A DNA stretch of 64,000 bases from Diplonema papillatum (Eukaryota; Euglenozoa; Diplonemea; Diplonemida; Diplonemidae): NCBI GenBank assembly GCA_030068145.1, contig JAPJBO010000046.1, positions 62,001 through 126,000 of the forward strand. Reading direction: 5' to 3'. Made by a program: the position numbers and the translations under genes. Below the pieces are notes generated by a model, which was given only the letters and a program-made list of their open reading frames with translations, did no database searches and had not been told where the DNA came from. This document shows, piece after piece, positions 19,756-30,815 of the stretch. How positions within the stretch are numbered: position 1 is the stretch's first letter; the number at the start of each line of letters is the position of its first letter.

Positions 19756-20949
19756 GCTTATCATCAAAATTAGAAGGTTGATTCGGGGAAGAAGGGACGC
19801 TTCATACCGTGTCACCCACCTGGGTCAACTCTGACATCATGCTTGCCAGTCGCTGCTTGCACGCGAGCGTCCGCGTCGTGTTGGCGGCGTAGATCGCCCG
19901 CTGCAAGGGGGGGACGACTGCGTAATGACGCCCGGTCCGGACGACCACGATAGCCACCAGCGCGCAAGCTGCGGCAAACGCGGTGACGACGCCGGCTTTG
20001 CCCGCGCGGCCGCGCCGCGCGCAGCGGGTGCTGCGGGCCGAGCGACGAAGCCGCGGAGTTCGCGTCGGCGGCGTCGCGCCACGCGGCCTCAGAAGAACCA
20101 AAAGAAGCCATCAACACAGAACAAGAGCCTGGCAGGCCATAAACCCCCCTATAGGCTTCGTAAAATCGGAAATTCGAGAAAGCTTTGAATACCGTGTCAC
20201 ATAGCTGCGTCAACTCTGACATCATGCCCGCCAGTCGCTGCTTGCACGCGAGCGTCCGCGTCGTGTTGGCGGCGTAGATCGCCCGCTGCAAGGGGCCCGG
20301 TCCGGACGACCACGATGGCCACCAGCGCGCAAGCTGCGGCAAACGCGGTGACGACGCCGGCTTCGCCCGCACGGCCGCGCCGCGCGCGCAGCGGGTGCCG
20401 CGGGCCGAGCGACGAAGCCGCGGAGTCCGCGTCGGCGGCGTCGCGCCACGCGGCGCCACAGAAGAACCAAAAGAAGCCATCAACACAGAACAAGAGCCTA
20501 GCAGGCCATAAATTCCCCTATAACCCCCCTATAGGCTTCGTAAAATCGGAAATTCGAGAAAGCTTTGAATACCGTGTCACATAGCTGCGTCAACTCTGAC
20601 ATCATGCCCGCCAGTCGCTGCTTGCACGCGAGCGTCCGCGTCGTGTTGGCAGCGTAGATCGCCCGCTGCAAGGGGCCGGTCCGGACGACCACGATGGCCA
20701 CCAGCGCGCAATCTGCGGCAAACGCGGTGACGACGCCGGCTTTGCCCGCGCGGCCGCGCCGCGCGCAGCGGGTGCCGCGGGCCGAGCGACGAAGCCGCGG
20801 AGTCCGCGTCGGCGGCGTCGCGCCACGCGGCGCCACAGAAGAACCAAAAGAAGCCATCAACACAGAACAAGAGCCTAGCAGGCCATAAATTCCCCTATAA
20901 CCCCCCTATAGGCTTCGTAAAATCGGAAATTCGAGAAAGCTTTGAATAC
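19735..20949 (-). repeat. Tandem array of about 380-bp exon-plus-intron units, cluster 2
   Basis: About three duplicated units follow exon 1 of the 20950-21873 gene, with donor positions at about 20573, 20193 and 19807, each a CGACACG or TGACACG followed by GTATTC or GTATG. The coding part repeats the membrane-helix end of exon 1. Two units have lost part of the sequence after VVVRTG. Cluster 2 is closer to exon 1 in sequence than cluster 1 is, which suggests it is younger or has been homogenised. Confidence 0.85.
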
Positions 20950-21873
20950 CGTGTCACATAGCTGCGTCAACTCTGACATCATGCCCGCCAGTCGCTGCTT
21001 GCACGCGAGCGTCCGCGTCGTGTTGGCGGCGTAGATCGCCCGCTGCAAGGGGGGGACGACTGCGTAATGACGCCCGGTCCGGACGACCACGATGGCCACC
21101 AGCGCGCAAGCTGCGGCAAACGCGGTGACGACGCCGGCTTTGCCCGCGCGGCCGCGCCGCGCGCGCAGCGGGTGCCGCGGGCCGAGCGACGAAGCCGCGG
21201 AGTCCGCGTCGGCGGCGGCGGCGGCGGCGGCCCCCCAGCCGGCTGCGGCGCGCCGACGCCGCTTTTCGGCTGCGCCCAGGTCCTTGTCGAGTCGGCGCGC
21301 CGCGGCCGCGAGGGCCTCCCGCTCCTTCACGAGCAGCTGCACCTCCTTCTTCGCCTGCAGCAGCTCGCCGTACACCTTCGCGGAAAACCCATCGGCCACT
21401 TCGAGATCCGGCGAGATCCCCAGCAACGGGTCTCGTCTGCAAGGAGCACCCCCCGTATCTCCCGAGAGAGTTGACGATCCCCGCAAGGTAGTCCCCACGG
21501 AAGACCGCCTTCGCAGGTGGTGGGCGTGCGTGTGTGGGGGCGTGTGCGAGGCGGGAGCCGGAGTCGGCGGCCCCGTGGCCCAGCTGCGGGAGGCTTCGTC
21601 TCTTTTTCGGGCGAACTCGTCTGCGGGCAGGGGGTGCCTCTCGGGGTCCTGCTGCACCTGCTGGAGCCCAGCGAGCAGGGTCCCGGCGGGAGCCGCGGCG
21701 GGGCCGTCGCGGGAGGCGGCCGACGACGGAGAGCTTCCCGCGCGATCACTCACCGCAGCGGCGGGTTCGGGGTCGGCGGCCGGGGTGCCGTGCTCGCTCT
21801 CTTCCCTGTCGATCGCCTCCCGCGTCCGTCCGAACTCATCGTCGTAGTAGCTCGACGAGTCCGAATCGGACAT
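20950..21873 (-). CDS. Acidic/Pro-rich N-terminus, coiled coil and membrane helix; first exon
   Basis: The exon starts with ATG at 21873 (MSDSDSSSYYDDEFGR) and gives 308 codons up to a GTATTC donor after 20950, in phase 0. Residues 1-165 are low-complexity and rich in Ser, Pro, Ala and acidic residues. Residues 165-215 form a short coiled coil (LLQAKKEVQLLVKEREALAA). A run of Ala follows. A hydrophobic segment near 245-263 (AGVVTAFAAACALVAIVVV) should cross a membrane once, preceded by an Arg-rich stretch. The exon ends ANTTRTLACKQRLAGMMSEL then TQLCDT. No family was recognised. The last ~280 nt of this exon plus the start of its intron is the unit copied into the two downstream arrays. Later exons of the gene were not identified. 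Confidence 0.65.
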
Positions 21874-22339
21874 GAACGCCCCTCCCCTCCACCCTCCCCT
21901 TCAGCAACGCGTTCTCGGGGTTCCCACCCGGTCGGGTCATTCCTGAAAGCGACGGCAGATTCCCAGGGGTGTGATAAACACGCGGCAGGCAATTCGATGC
22001 AGCTTCAAGAGACAGGGATGGACCAGCTGCTCTCCCCCACATCCCTTCTCAGCAACACGTTCTCTTCGAACGAGGTTCCCACTCAGGCGGCAGGCGGATT
22101 CCCCGGCTAGAAGCCGGAAGAAGTGCGTAGGTTTGTTTTATTCGATTACTTTTGTGTGAAGAAGGGGTGTGAAGATGCAGCAAGCCCTGATGCCCTCGCG
22201 TTCGCTGTCGTTCCTGTTTTATCACCTCCACCCTCCGTCTCAACGCACCGCGAAGCAGACATGCACTCGATACTTTATTCCCGTTGAGCAAAGCGTTCTC
22301 TTGGAGTATTCGTAGGGGCAAAGAAGATCCATCACGGGC
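21874..22339. other. Upstream region of the membrane-helix gene
   Basis: It includes a family E copy (about 22000-22040, GGCAATTCGATGCAG). Two similar blocks (CAGCAACGCGTTCTCGGGG and CAGCAACACGTTCTCTTCG) repeat about 150 bp apart. No gene. Confidence 0.45.
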
Positions 22340-23970
22340 TTGAGTGTCTTGACCGTCTGCAAGTGCCGCTTTCCAATTTGCATTTCAGCCAGGGATAACT
22401 GTCTAGATGGAGTAGAATCACGACGTGTTCATAGGGGGAAAGAAGATTTTTCATCACGCAATGCTTCATCACTCGAGTGTCTTGCCTTCAACCTATCTCA
22501 CTGCCGCTTGCCAGGTTGCATTTCAGCCAGGGATAACTGTCTAGATGGAGTAGAATCACGACGTGTTCATAGGGGGAAAGAAGATTTTTCATCACGCAAT
22601 GCTTCATCACTCGAGTGTCTTGCCTTCAACCTATCTCACTGCCGCTTGCCAGGTTGCATTTCAGCCAGGGATAACTGTCTAGATGGAGTAGAATCACGAC
22701 GTGTTCATAGGGGGAAAGAAGATTTTTCATCACGCAATGCTTCATCACTCGAGTGTCTTGCCTTCAACCTATCTCACTGCCGCTTGCCAGGTTGCATTTC
22801 AGCCAGGGATAACTGTCTAGATGGATTAGAATCACGACGTGTTCATAGGGGGAAAGAAGATTTTTCATCACGCAATGCTTCATCACTCGAGTGTCTTGCC
22901 TTCAACCTATCTCACTGCCGCTTGCCAGGTTGCATTTCAGCCAGGGATAACTGTCTAGATGGAGTAGAATCACGACGTGTTCATAGGGGGAAAGAAGATT
23001 TTTCATCACGCAATGCTTCATCACTCGAGTGTCTTGCCTTCAACCTATCTCACTGCCGCTTGCCAGGTTGCATTTCAGCCAGGGATAACTGTCTAGATGG
23101 AGTAGAATCACGACGTGTTCATAGGGGGAAAGAAGATTTTTCATCACGCAATGCTTCATCACTCGAGTGTCTTGCCTTCAACCTATCTCACTGCCGCTTG
23201 CCAGGTTGCATTTCAGCCAGGGATAACTGTCTAGATGGAGTAGAATCACGACGTGTTCATAGGGGGAAAGAAGATTTTTCATCACGCAATGCTTCATCAC
23301 TCGAGTGTCTTGCCTTCAACCTATCTCACTGCCGCTTGCCAGGTTGCATTTCAGCCAGGGATAACTGTCTAGATGGAGTAGAATCACGACGTGTTCATAG
23401 GGGGAAAGAAGATTTTTCATCACGCAATGCTTCATCACTCGAGTGTCTTGCCTTCAACCTATCTCACTGCCGCTTGCCAGGTTGCATTTCAGCCAGGGAT
23501 AACTGTCTAGATGGAGTAGAATCACGACGTGTTCATAGGGGGAAAGAAGATTTTTCATCACGCAATGCTTCATTACTCGAGTGTCTTGCCTTCAACCTAT
23601 CTCACTGCCGCTTGCCAGGTTGCATTTCAGCCAGGGATAACTGTCTAGATGGAGTAGAATCAAAACGTGTTCATAGGGGGAAAGAAGATTTTTCATCACC
23701 AGGACGACTTACTTGCTGCCTTCAGCCTATCTCACTGCCGCTTTCCGGTTTTGCATTTCAGCCAGGGATAACTGTCTAGGTGGAGTAGAAATACGACGTG
23801 TTCATAGGGGGAAAGAAGATTTTTCATCACGCAATGCTTCATCACTCGAGTGTCTTGCTTCAACCTATCTCACTGCCGCTTGCCAGGTTGCATTTCAGCC
23901 AGGGATAACTGTCTAGATGAAGTAGAATCACGACGTATTCATAGGGGGAAAGAAGGTTTTTCATCACGCA
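22340..23970. repeat. 138-bp tandem repeat, about 11-12 copies
   Basis: The marker GTTCATAGGGGGAAAGAAGA recurs every 138 bp from about 22426, with copies nearly identical until 23680 and diverging after it. Because 138 is a multiple of three, a frame stays open for about 480 codons with a 46-residue repeat (ARDNCLDGVESRRVHRGKED and so on). That frame has no in-frame ATG, so coding is not supported. Confidence 0.95.
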
Positions 23971-24529
23971 ATGCTCCAGGACTCGAGCAGCAAGAAAAGC
24001 GAAAGAACTGTGAAAACGGGAACAAGATAGGCGCCGCGTGGGCACGTTCAATGGAGAAGTGCGTGGTTTTGTTGAAGACGAGCTTTCCTTTTGCTGCCGG
24101 TTCGCGCAGAAGGGGAGAGGAAGTGGGTGGGGGACGGGCGGCGATGTCGTATGCGCACTGGAGACCAGGCTGCTCTCTGCGAGCCTGCGAGAAAAACGAT
24201 GTCAGAATCCCCAACACTGAGCGCATAGGACATCACGGGGCAAGGAGTAAAGACGTTCAGGCAAGACCAGGCGCAAATCGCCGGTCAAAGTTACTGGGGG
24301 GGGGAAACCTTAGGTTTGCGCCCCCGGAAAGGGAGCCATGCTTCAATGCAGAGGTTTGGCAATGAGGACTTGCTTGCGATGTCCAAACACGGACTTCCGT
24401 GCCAGAGTTTAAGTTTTCAGAGTGTAAGCTTTTTGTGGACCGCAACCGAGGTTCTTCCGTGAAGCTTCGGGGGAAATGAGAAGCTCGTCACCGCCAACCG
24501 TGGCGTTTTCACCTGCGTCCTGAATCCAG
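23971..24529. other. Stretch without a recognisable gene
   Basis: Between the 138-bp satellite and the sulfatase 3' end. No motif was recognised. Confidence 0.35.
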
Positions 24530-24530
24530 C

Positions 24531-24715
24531 TTGTGGAAAGAAGTGCGTGGTTTCGTTGAACGCTTGCGCCCGCCACTGAACCCAGATTTACCGGTATTTC
24601 GTGTGGGCTACAGCACATTTCCACCTCCCTTTGATCTTTCGCAACTGGCAGTCTCTTCAAGCATTTCCTACAAAGCAGGTGCTTGTACAAAAAAACGATC
24701 AAGCACTGCGGTTCA
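24531..24715 (+). repeat. Dispersed repeat, family A
   Basis: The consensus runs from GAACGCTTACGCCCGCCACT through GTGGGCTACAGCACATTTAC to AAAGCAGGTGCTTATACAAA. This copy directly follows the sulfatase coding end, and the sulfatase frame reads into it. Confidence 0.85.
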
Positions 24716-24721
24716 ACAAAA

Positions 24722-26357
24722 ATAGTTACTCGCACGGGGAGTACTGTGGCTGACGGGCAGGAGGAGGTGCGGCAGGAGTAGTAGTCGGCGAGCTCGCGGT
24801 GCATGGCTGCCTTCGCGGAGTCGCTGAGATCCGGGTAGCCGTTCTTCATTTGGTACGGGTCGGCGGCGACGTCGTAGTACTCGTAGAATGTGACGGACGT
24901 CTCGTTCCACGACCACGCGGCGTCGTACTCGATGTACTGCGTGTCGTGGGTGGCGTTCATGACCCGCAGGGCGCGCCAGCTGTTGGAGTTGAGGGAGTCG
25001 AACCAGTAGCAGTTCCCGTCTCCAACACCCGAGCTCTCTTTGCAGTCGGCCGTCGTGTTGCTGCCGTCCGGAGACCGGGGCATCGGCCCGCCGCACGTCT
25101 GCTCGTACCCCGGGGGTGCCCAGCACGGGTTGTGGTCGTTGAACAAGTTCCCGACCGACTCGTACGCGTGCAGGAACTTCTTCCGCCACCCCTCCGCGGC
25201 CTCGCCCCTCTCCTCGCCCGCGACCAGCAAGTTCGTGAACGACCTTCCGTCCACCATCGGCGGGGCGGGGATGCCCGCCAGGTCGAGGAGGGTCGGCATT
25301 AAATCGACGTTTCCGCACATTTCCTCCACGATCGTCCCAGGCAGAATGCCGGGGCCGACGGCGAAAAACGGGATCCGGACGTCCGTTTCGTACGGGTGCT
25401 GCTTCGCAGTGCCGATCCTCCACTGTCCGAGCTTGAAGCCGTGGTCCGACGTGTAGAAGAAGTACGTGTTGCGCAGGACAGCGTCGCCTTGGCTGGATAC
25501 CCTTTCGTAGACGTCTGCGACGAGGTCGTCGACGGACATCAGCGTCGCCCACCTGAGCGGCGGATTCTGCCGGATGTGCTTCGTTTTGTCCGGCGAGCTT
25601 ACGTTGTAGTTCGGCGTGATCGGGATCGTCAGGTTGCTCCACAATCCCTCGTACCAAGGCGCCGGGACCGCCGGAAAGTGCGGCGCGTGCGGGCCGACGT
25701 ACAGAAAAAAACGGGTGCTCCGGCGTTCCGACGTCGCGGGTGAAAATGTCGTCGAGCCACCGCACGGTTCTATTCCCGATTTGCGACGTCTGATACGGAG
25801 TGCCGAACACAGGGTCGTTCGGGTCGATGTTCTCCGTGTAATGCGTGTTGTTCGACGCGTAGTAGTGGTAGTACGGCAACCCGTAGTAGTCGTTGAAGCG
25901 TCGATGTACGTCGCACTTTCGTACTTAGCGAGGAGCTCGAGCTGCGTTTGTTGGTCGTTGGTAACTTTCCCGAAGAGTCCGACTTCGTACCCGTTCGAGG
26001 TGAAGGTGCCGAAGAGGCCCTCGTTCTTCAAGGCGGCGTGCGTCGTGTTCGCGTGCATGCATCCGTCGCCCTTCGCGCCGCGCACGTTGTGGTAGTACCT
26101 CCCGGTGAAAAACTCGGTGCGGCTTGGGCAGCAGATGGGGGTATTCACGAAGTAGTTCGTGAACCGCGCCCCGTTGGCCAGAACAGCTCCCGCACCTTCG
26201 GCTGGCTGGCCACGCTGCCGATGTCCGTGTAGCGGCCGCCCTCCCCGAGGACCGTGTCCTGGTCGTCGGTCAGCACGAACACGAAGTTCGGCTTTCCCTC
26301 CGCGACGGCTACCAGCCACCCGCTCGCAGCTATCAGCAGCGGAACGCCGGCAACCAT
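24722..26357 (-). CDS. N-acetylglucosamine-6-sulfatase-like sulfatase, with three frame breaks
   Basis: The protein begins MVAGVPLLIAASGWLVAVAE, a signal peptide, and continues KPNFVFVLTDDQDTVLG with the metal-binding Asp residues. The formylglycine motif is ICCPSRTEFFTGRYY. GPHAPHFPAVPAP, SDHGFKLGQWRIGTAKQHPY and ETDVRIPFFAVGPG follow, typical of glucosamine-6-sulfatase and related lysosomal or secreted sulfatases that strip sulfate from glycans. About 530 residues, apparently in one exon, agrees with the family. Three single-base shifts interrupt it: a base missing near 26181-26187 compared with both partial copies; one missing near 25900 (IDRFNDYYG expected); and one extra in the A7 run at 25705-25711. 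Homopolymer and single-base type suggests assembly error, but decay is possible. The start is the ATG at 26357. The 3' end is uncertain because the frame runs into a family A repeat. Confidence 0.88.
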
Positions 26358-26375
26358 GGTCCGATGGCGTCAATT

Positions 26376-26405
26376 TTTAGAGTTAAAGTTCGCTTGAAAT
26401 TCCGG
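26376..26405 (+). repeat. Dispersed 30-bp motif, family B, next to the sulfatase start
   Basis: It lies 18 bp upstream of the sulfatase ATG on the coding strand. The two partial sulfatase copies have different sequence at the same place, so the motif was inserted or replaced after the duplications. Confidence 0.8.
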
Positions 26406-26939
26406 GGTTTTAGGGTCTCCGTGTGACCGTTCATGAATGGGTTCTCTTAGAGCAAGAAAGGGCTATGTGGTTACGGGTTGTATATTGCGTGCACGCTTTC
26501 GTTATGGGTTATGGCTAGCCATGTCCGGGACTGTTTGTGACCGACACCAAGTACATTCCTTCGTGGAGTGTAGTCTTGGGCCCCCCACGTTCTACAAGTT
26601 GAGCAGGGGTTGCCTTGTAGCCCGTACCGGTCTGTTGTCCGCGTTTATATGTATTTTCTCGCAGTGCTTGGATTTCGCGGCACTTGCGGTGCTTCACGTG
26701 GTGCGGGTTGTTTCCGTCCTAAAATAAGGTTTTTTTTGGGTTGATTTGCAGGGTAAAACTTTTTTGTGTTGGAATCCAGACGTCTCTTTTTGGTGTATTT
26801 CTTGCAGAAGTTTTTTTAAGGGTCTGTTTTTTTTTTGGACGTTCGCGACGATGCGTGGTGAACACGAAAGAGAACGCTGGCAGCGTGCTTGGGAGAAGAT
26901 TAGCCTAACCATCGTGTTCACTCAACAAATAAACACGCC
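26406..26939. other. Upstream flank of the sulfatase
   Basis: The last ~220 bp, including TCTCTTTTTGGTGTATTT and GAGAACGCTGGCAGCGTGC, repeats at about 27230-27415, showing a tandem duplication step of about 476 bp. Confidence 0.55.
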
Positions 26940-27217
26940 GCGCACGTTGGGGAAGTACCGCCCGGTGAAAACTCAGTGCGGCTTGGGCAGCAGATGGGGG
27001 TGTTCACGAAGTAGGTCGTGAACCGCGCCCCGTTGGCCAGAAACAGGTCCCGCACCTTCGGCTGGCTGGCCACGCTGCCGATGTCCGTGTAGCGGCCGCC
27101 TTCCCCGAGGACCGTGTCCTGGTCGTCGGTCAGCACGAACACGAAGTTCGGCTTTCCCTCCGCGCCGGCTACCAGCCACCCGCTCGCAGCTATCAGCAGC
27201 GGAACGCCGGCAACCAT
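26940..27217 (-). pseudogene. Partial sulfatase copy 1 (signal peptide to catalytic motif)
   Basis: It repeats the first ~90 codons of the sulfatase from the ATG at 27217 to ICCPSRTEF and then ends. This copy has the intact LFLANGARFTTYF reading that the main gene lacks. Confidence 0.9.
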
Positions 27218-27396
27218 GGTCCGATGGCGTCAATTTTGTGTTGAAATCCGGACGTCTCTTTTTGCTGTATTTTTTTTGCAGAAGTTTTTTTATGGGTTGG
27301 ACGTCTTTTTGTTTTCGTCGCGACGATGCGTTGTAAACACGAAAGAGAACGCTGGCAGCGTGCTTGGGAGAAGATTAGCCTAACCATCGTGTTCAT

Positions 27397-27681
27397 TCAA
27401 CAAATAAACACGCCGCGCACGTTGTGGTAGTACCGCCCGGTGAAAAACTCGGTGCGGCTCGGGCAGCAGATGGGGGTGTTCACGAAGTAGGTCGTGAACC
27501 GCGCCCCGTTGGCCAGAAACAGATCCCGCACCTTTGGCTGGCTGGCCACGCTGCCGATGTCCGTGTAGCGGCCGCCCTCCCCGAGGACCGTGTCCTGGTC
27601 GGTCAGCACGAACACGAAGTTCGGCTTTCCCTCCGCGACGGCTACCAGCCAGCAGCAGAATGCCAGGGGACATGCCGACAA
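27397..27681 (-). pseudogene. Partial sulfatase copy 2
   Basis: This second head copy runs from within the signal peptide region (WLVAVAEGKPNFVFVLTD) to FFTGRYYHNVRG. The original ATG end has been replaced by unrelated sequence. It sits one 476-bp duplication step from copy 1. Confidence 0.9.
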
Positions 27682-28133
27682 TCAACCGGGGTTGATGTGC
27701 AGTCTGGTGTCTTTCGACGTTTCTGGTTCATTTTCTTCTTTCCCTATGTGTTTCCGGCGATATTCGCTCAGTCAGTTGCCTGTGACGGCGTTCATTGAGT
27801 TGTTTGAATTAGTTCACTTACAGTAGCTGCTGATCTGCTGCGATGGTCTGCGGTTTCCAAAGCGGAGCGATGGCGGAGCTGCGGACGAGTGCGGGGGAGG
27901 CTGATTTGATCCATGGTTTGCGCGAACTTCGATGTGCAGGATGTCCGCTGATAGCGGGGAGTTTCGAGGACTCGGAGGATTCTTGACGCGCAAGGGTGTT
28001 GGGGGAAGTTGGGTACCGCGAGAGTAGTACTTCTTGGGGTGTTGGTATTGCTTGGCCGGGGTGTTGGGAACGAACGCGGTGTGTCTACTGCTTCATCATG
28101 TTGTTGCCGGTTGAGGGGTTGCTGCCGCTGTCT
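27682..28133. other. Stretch without a recognisable gene
   Basis: It contains a copy of the GATATTCGCTCAGTCAG dispersed sequence at about 27741-27790. No gene. Confidence 0.4.
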
Positions 28134-28946
28134 TCACTTCTTGCCCACTGCGTGTAGGGCCCATGTTGCCCATTCAGCGCACTTGTCCTCCGGTAGCTGA
28201 CTGCGAACGCGTAGAGCTACACTTCGGATCACCGCGCGGTTTCCCTTCGCGAAGGCATCCAGAACCTGCATTCGGGAGGGTGTTTTGCCCCCGAACTCTG
28301 GCCTTAGATCCGCCTCCGGTCGGAACCAACTGAGGTGCGCTGCGTCGTCCGCCGTCAAAACGTGATGGGAGGTGGCCTTTTCATTGCACCCTCGTAGGCC
28401 GCATATCTCCGTTGTGCCGTCTTGTAATACCGAGCGCCTCACTAGCGCCTGCAGCAGATCCACTGCTCCACTGACCTTCCGGAGCTGGTGCAGCGTCTTG
28501 CCGTTGATGCTGCTCCGTGGTGCGTTTAGCCGCTCTCGGAGTCTGCTGTTCCTCTGATGATCGAGGGCTTTTCGGACAAATCTGCCGATCTCCTCCATCT
28601 GCACTAGACCAGCAGCATCTTGGGCGCATACATACTGAAGGCCTGCGTCTCGGTAGACCCACTCCACATCAAAGACGCTTCGACCGTTCAGGGCTCTTCC
28701 TGCTGCCTCGTCCGCTGCATTAATACAGCGGTTGGCTGCGTGTCCCTTTGCCCATTCTATTGCCGGCGCTGTTGGGAACACTCTTGACAGCGGGTCTGTG
28801 GCACTCTTCTTTCCTGTAACTCTGGCTATTGCGCTTTGACTATCACAGTATCGGCGGTCTGGCCGTGTGTTAGCCACTATTTTCAGCGCTGCCTCTGCTG
28901 CCAGTATTGCACACACTTCTGCTTGCGTGCCCTTTTTTTTTACCAA
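28134..28946 (-). mobile_element. LINE fragment: RNase H domain and C-terminus
   Basis: The open frame of about 270 codons holds an RNase HI-like domain: AEVCAILAAEAAL (Glu), RRYCDSQSAIARV (Asp), then IEWAKGHAANRCINAADEAA (His and Asp). The first catalytic Asp segment is missing at the 5' side, so the element is 5'-truncated, as LINE copies often are. A region after it contains a Cys/His pattern (ICGLRGCNEKATSHHVLT) like the zinc knuckle at LINE C-termini. No poly-A tail or target duplication was recognised. I judge a non-LTR element most likely from this layout. Confidence 0.6.
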
Positions 28947-30599
28947 ACATGCAATGTTGGAGGAAATAAGAACGCGTCACAGGCCTTCCACGGCGTTTCC
29001 TTGCGCCCTGTACCAAGAAACAAACGTCCAGGGCAAAGCGTTCAACGAAAAACAATTCCCTCCCCTCATCATTTTCCGGTTTCAACCGTGGTTAGCCAGT
29101 GACGCGTCTTATTTTTTTAGAGTTAAAGTTCGCTTGAAATACCGGGGTTTTTAGTGTAAATTCCCTCAGGGCATTAGCTTGGTTTCCGGCCCATTTTCCA
29201 AATTTGGACCGCTAACGGCTTTTTGCGTCCTCACTCAGGAATGGGCTCAACACAGCGCGACGCAACGAATCTTCACGACAATCGGGAGGATTGCGATCTC
29301 GGGCCCCCCACGACTATTTTTGTGTTCCCGGCGGTGTTCGCTCAGTCGGTTGCCTGCGACGACATCTTTAGCGTTATTTGTGGATTAGAAGGTCGGTATT
29401 TTAAAGTCTCCGGTTGACCGCAGAGGCTTGGGTATGGAGGGGATTGAGAAAAGTGAGAGGGTGCCGCTCGTTTCGGGTGACGTGTCGTTCCGTTGGTTTA
29501 TCCGGCCATCCGGCCAAAGTGGCTGATCCTTAACAAGAGCGCTGCCCTACCCCCCCCACACACGTTTTTTGCAGGGCCCTTCTCCCCGAGATCGATTTGC
29601 CTAGTAGTGGTTGTGACGAGCTGCGAACAGCCGGCTATCAAACCAGATTCACACTACTGATGGTCCCGCCTCGGTGTCCGTGGCTTTGTGAAACCTTGTG
29701 AAGTCCCCTTTTTAGCGTTATTTGTGGATTAGAAGGTCGGTATTTTAAAGTCTCCGGTTGACCGTAGAGGCTTGGGTATGGCGGGGGGTTGAGAACGGAC
29801 TTTTTGTCCGAGTATTGAAACTGAGCATCTTAGAGGCTTTCTGGTCTGTAACCGGAGTGTCATGAGAGCCGAGCGGGTAGAATCGACAGTAACTCGAGTC
29901 AAGTGACGGAATTCAAGTGCCAACAGTCAAGTGCCCTATACGCACATGCCAATAATCAAGTGACAAGTAACTGTATGGTCACCCGTCACGACGGCGGGGC
30001 CTTCAGCAAGGCGAAGGGTCAAAACATGAAGAAAAGAGAAGAGAGCAAAAGACAGCAATTTTGCTTTGAGATCGGGACTGAGTAGCACCGGTGTGTTGAA
30101 TGGGAGACGCGCGCTCGGGACCAGTTCTGGAGAGGAACCTGGAGGGAAAGGCTCGCCAAGGCCGTCGTCGACTCCGGCCGCCGGTGACTGCCGCTACAAC
30201 CGCCTGGAAGTGCATCGAGTTGCCTGCTGCTGTCCACCACAGTCCAGCAGGGTCTACCAGGAGGGGGAGGGTGGACCGACGCAGCAGCGGCATTGCGGCG
30301 AGTAACCCCAGCTTAGCTAGCTGTGCCCGCATGGAAGTGCCGCAAAGACATGAGCACGTGTGGGCCAGACCAGTCACCGGACAGTGATGATGATTTGAGC
30401 CGTAGTCATAATGACGAGACTCGATCCATGACACAAGAAGATGTGCGCAGGTTTGTTGAAGGACATCCCCGGCATCCCCCGCCAACCGGATAATCGGCCG
30501 CAGCCGACCAATGTCCGGACAAAAATGGAAAGCGGACGGAACTTGGAACCCCGTCGCCTGCTTCACCCACTCCACGGCGGCCTCCCTGCTCCACTTCAT
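28947..30599. other. Repeat mosaic without a recognisable gene
   Basis: It holds a family B motif (29116-29145), a GGTGTTCGCTCAGTCGG sequence (about 29320-29365), two copies of a TTAGCGTTATTTGTGGATTAG block (about 29368 and 29713), and a family E copy (about 30205-30285). Long minus-strand open frames here match nothing that I recognise. Confidence 0.5.
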
Positions 30600-30815
30600 C
30601 CCCCCCCTTTGTTCTTCGCTTACACCACCGTGTGTTGCTTTCTCACTCAGGATTTTTGACCTGTTGTGTTGGTGTGATTTGTCGTGTTGGGGTAGACCCG
30701 CATGACCACACGTCCGTTCAACACGCGGTTCGGTAGTTACAGCACTTGGGATCCCTTCGGTTATTTGTCTGGCAGTTATTGTCGAGCATTTCCTTCCAAG
30801 CTGGCGCTTAGGTAA
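30600..30815. repeat. Dispersed repeat, family F, second copy
   Basis: It is inverted relative to the 7419-7680 copy. Shared blocks include GCTTACACCAC, TTTGACCTGTTGTGTT and GGGTAGACCCGCATGA. Confidence 0.8.

Noticed and set aside
22340-23779. A 479-residue repeat protein
   Set aside because: No in-frame ATG. The frame is open only because the 138-bp satellite unit is a multiple of three and lacks stops.
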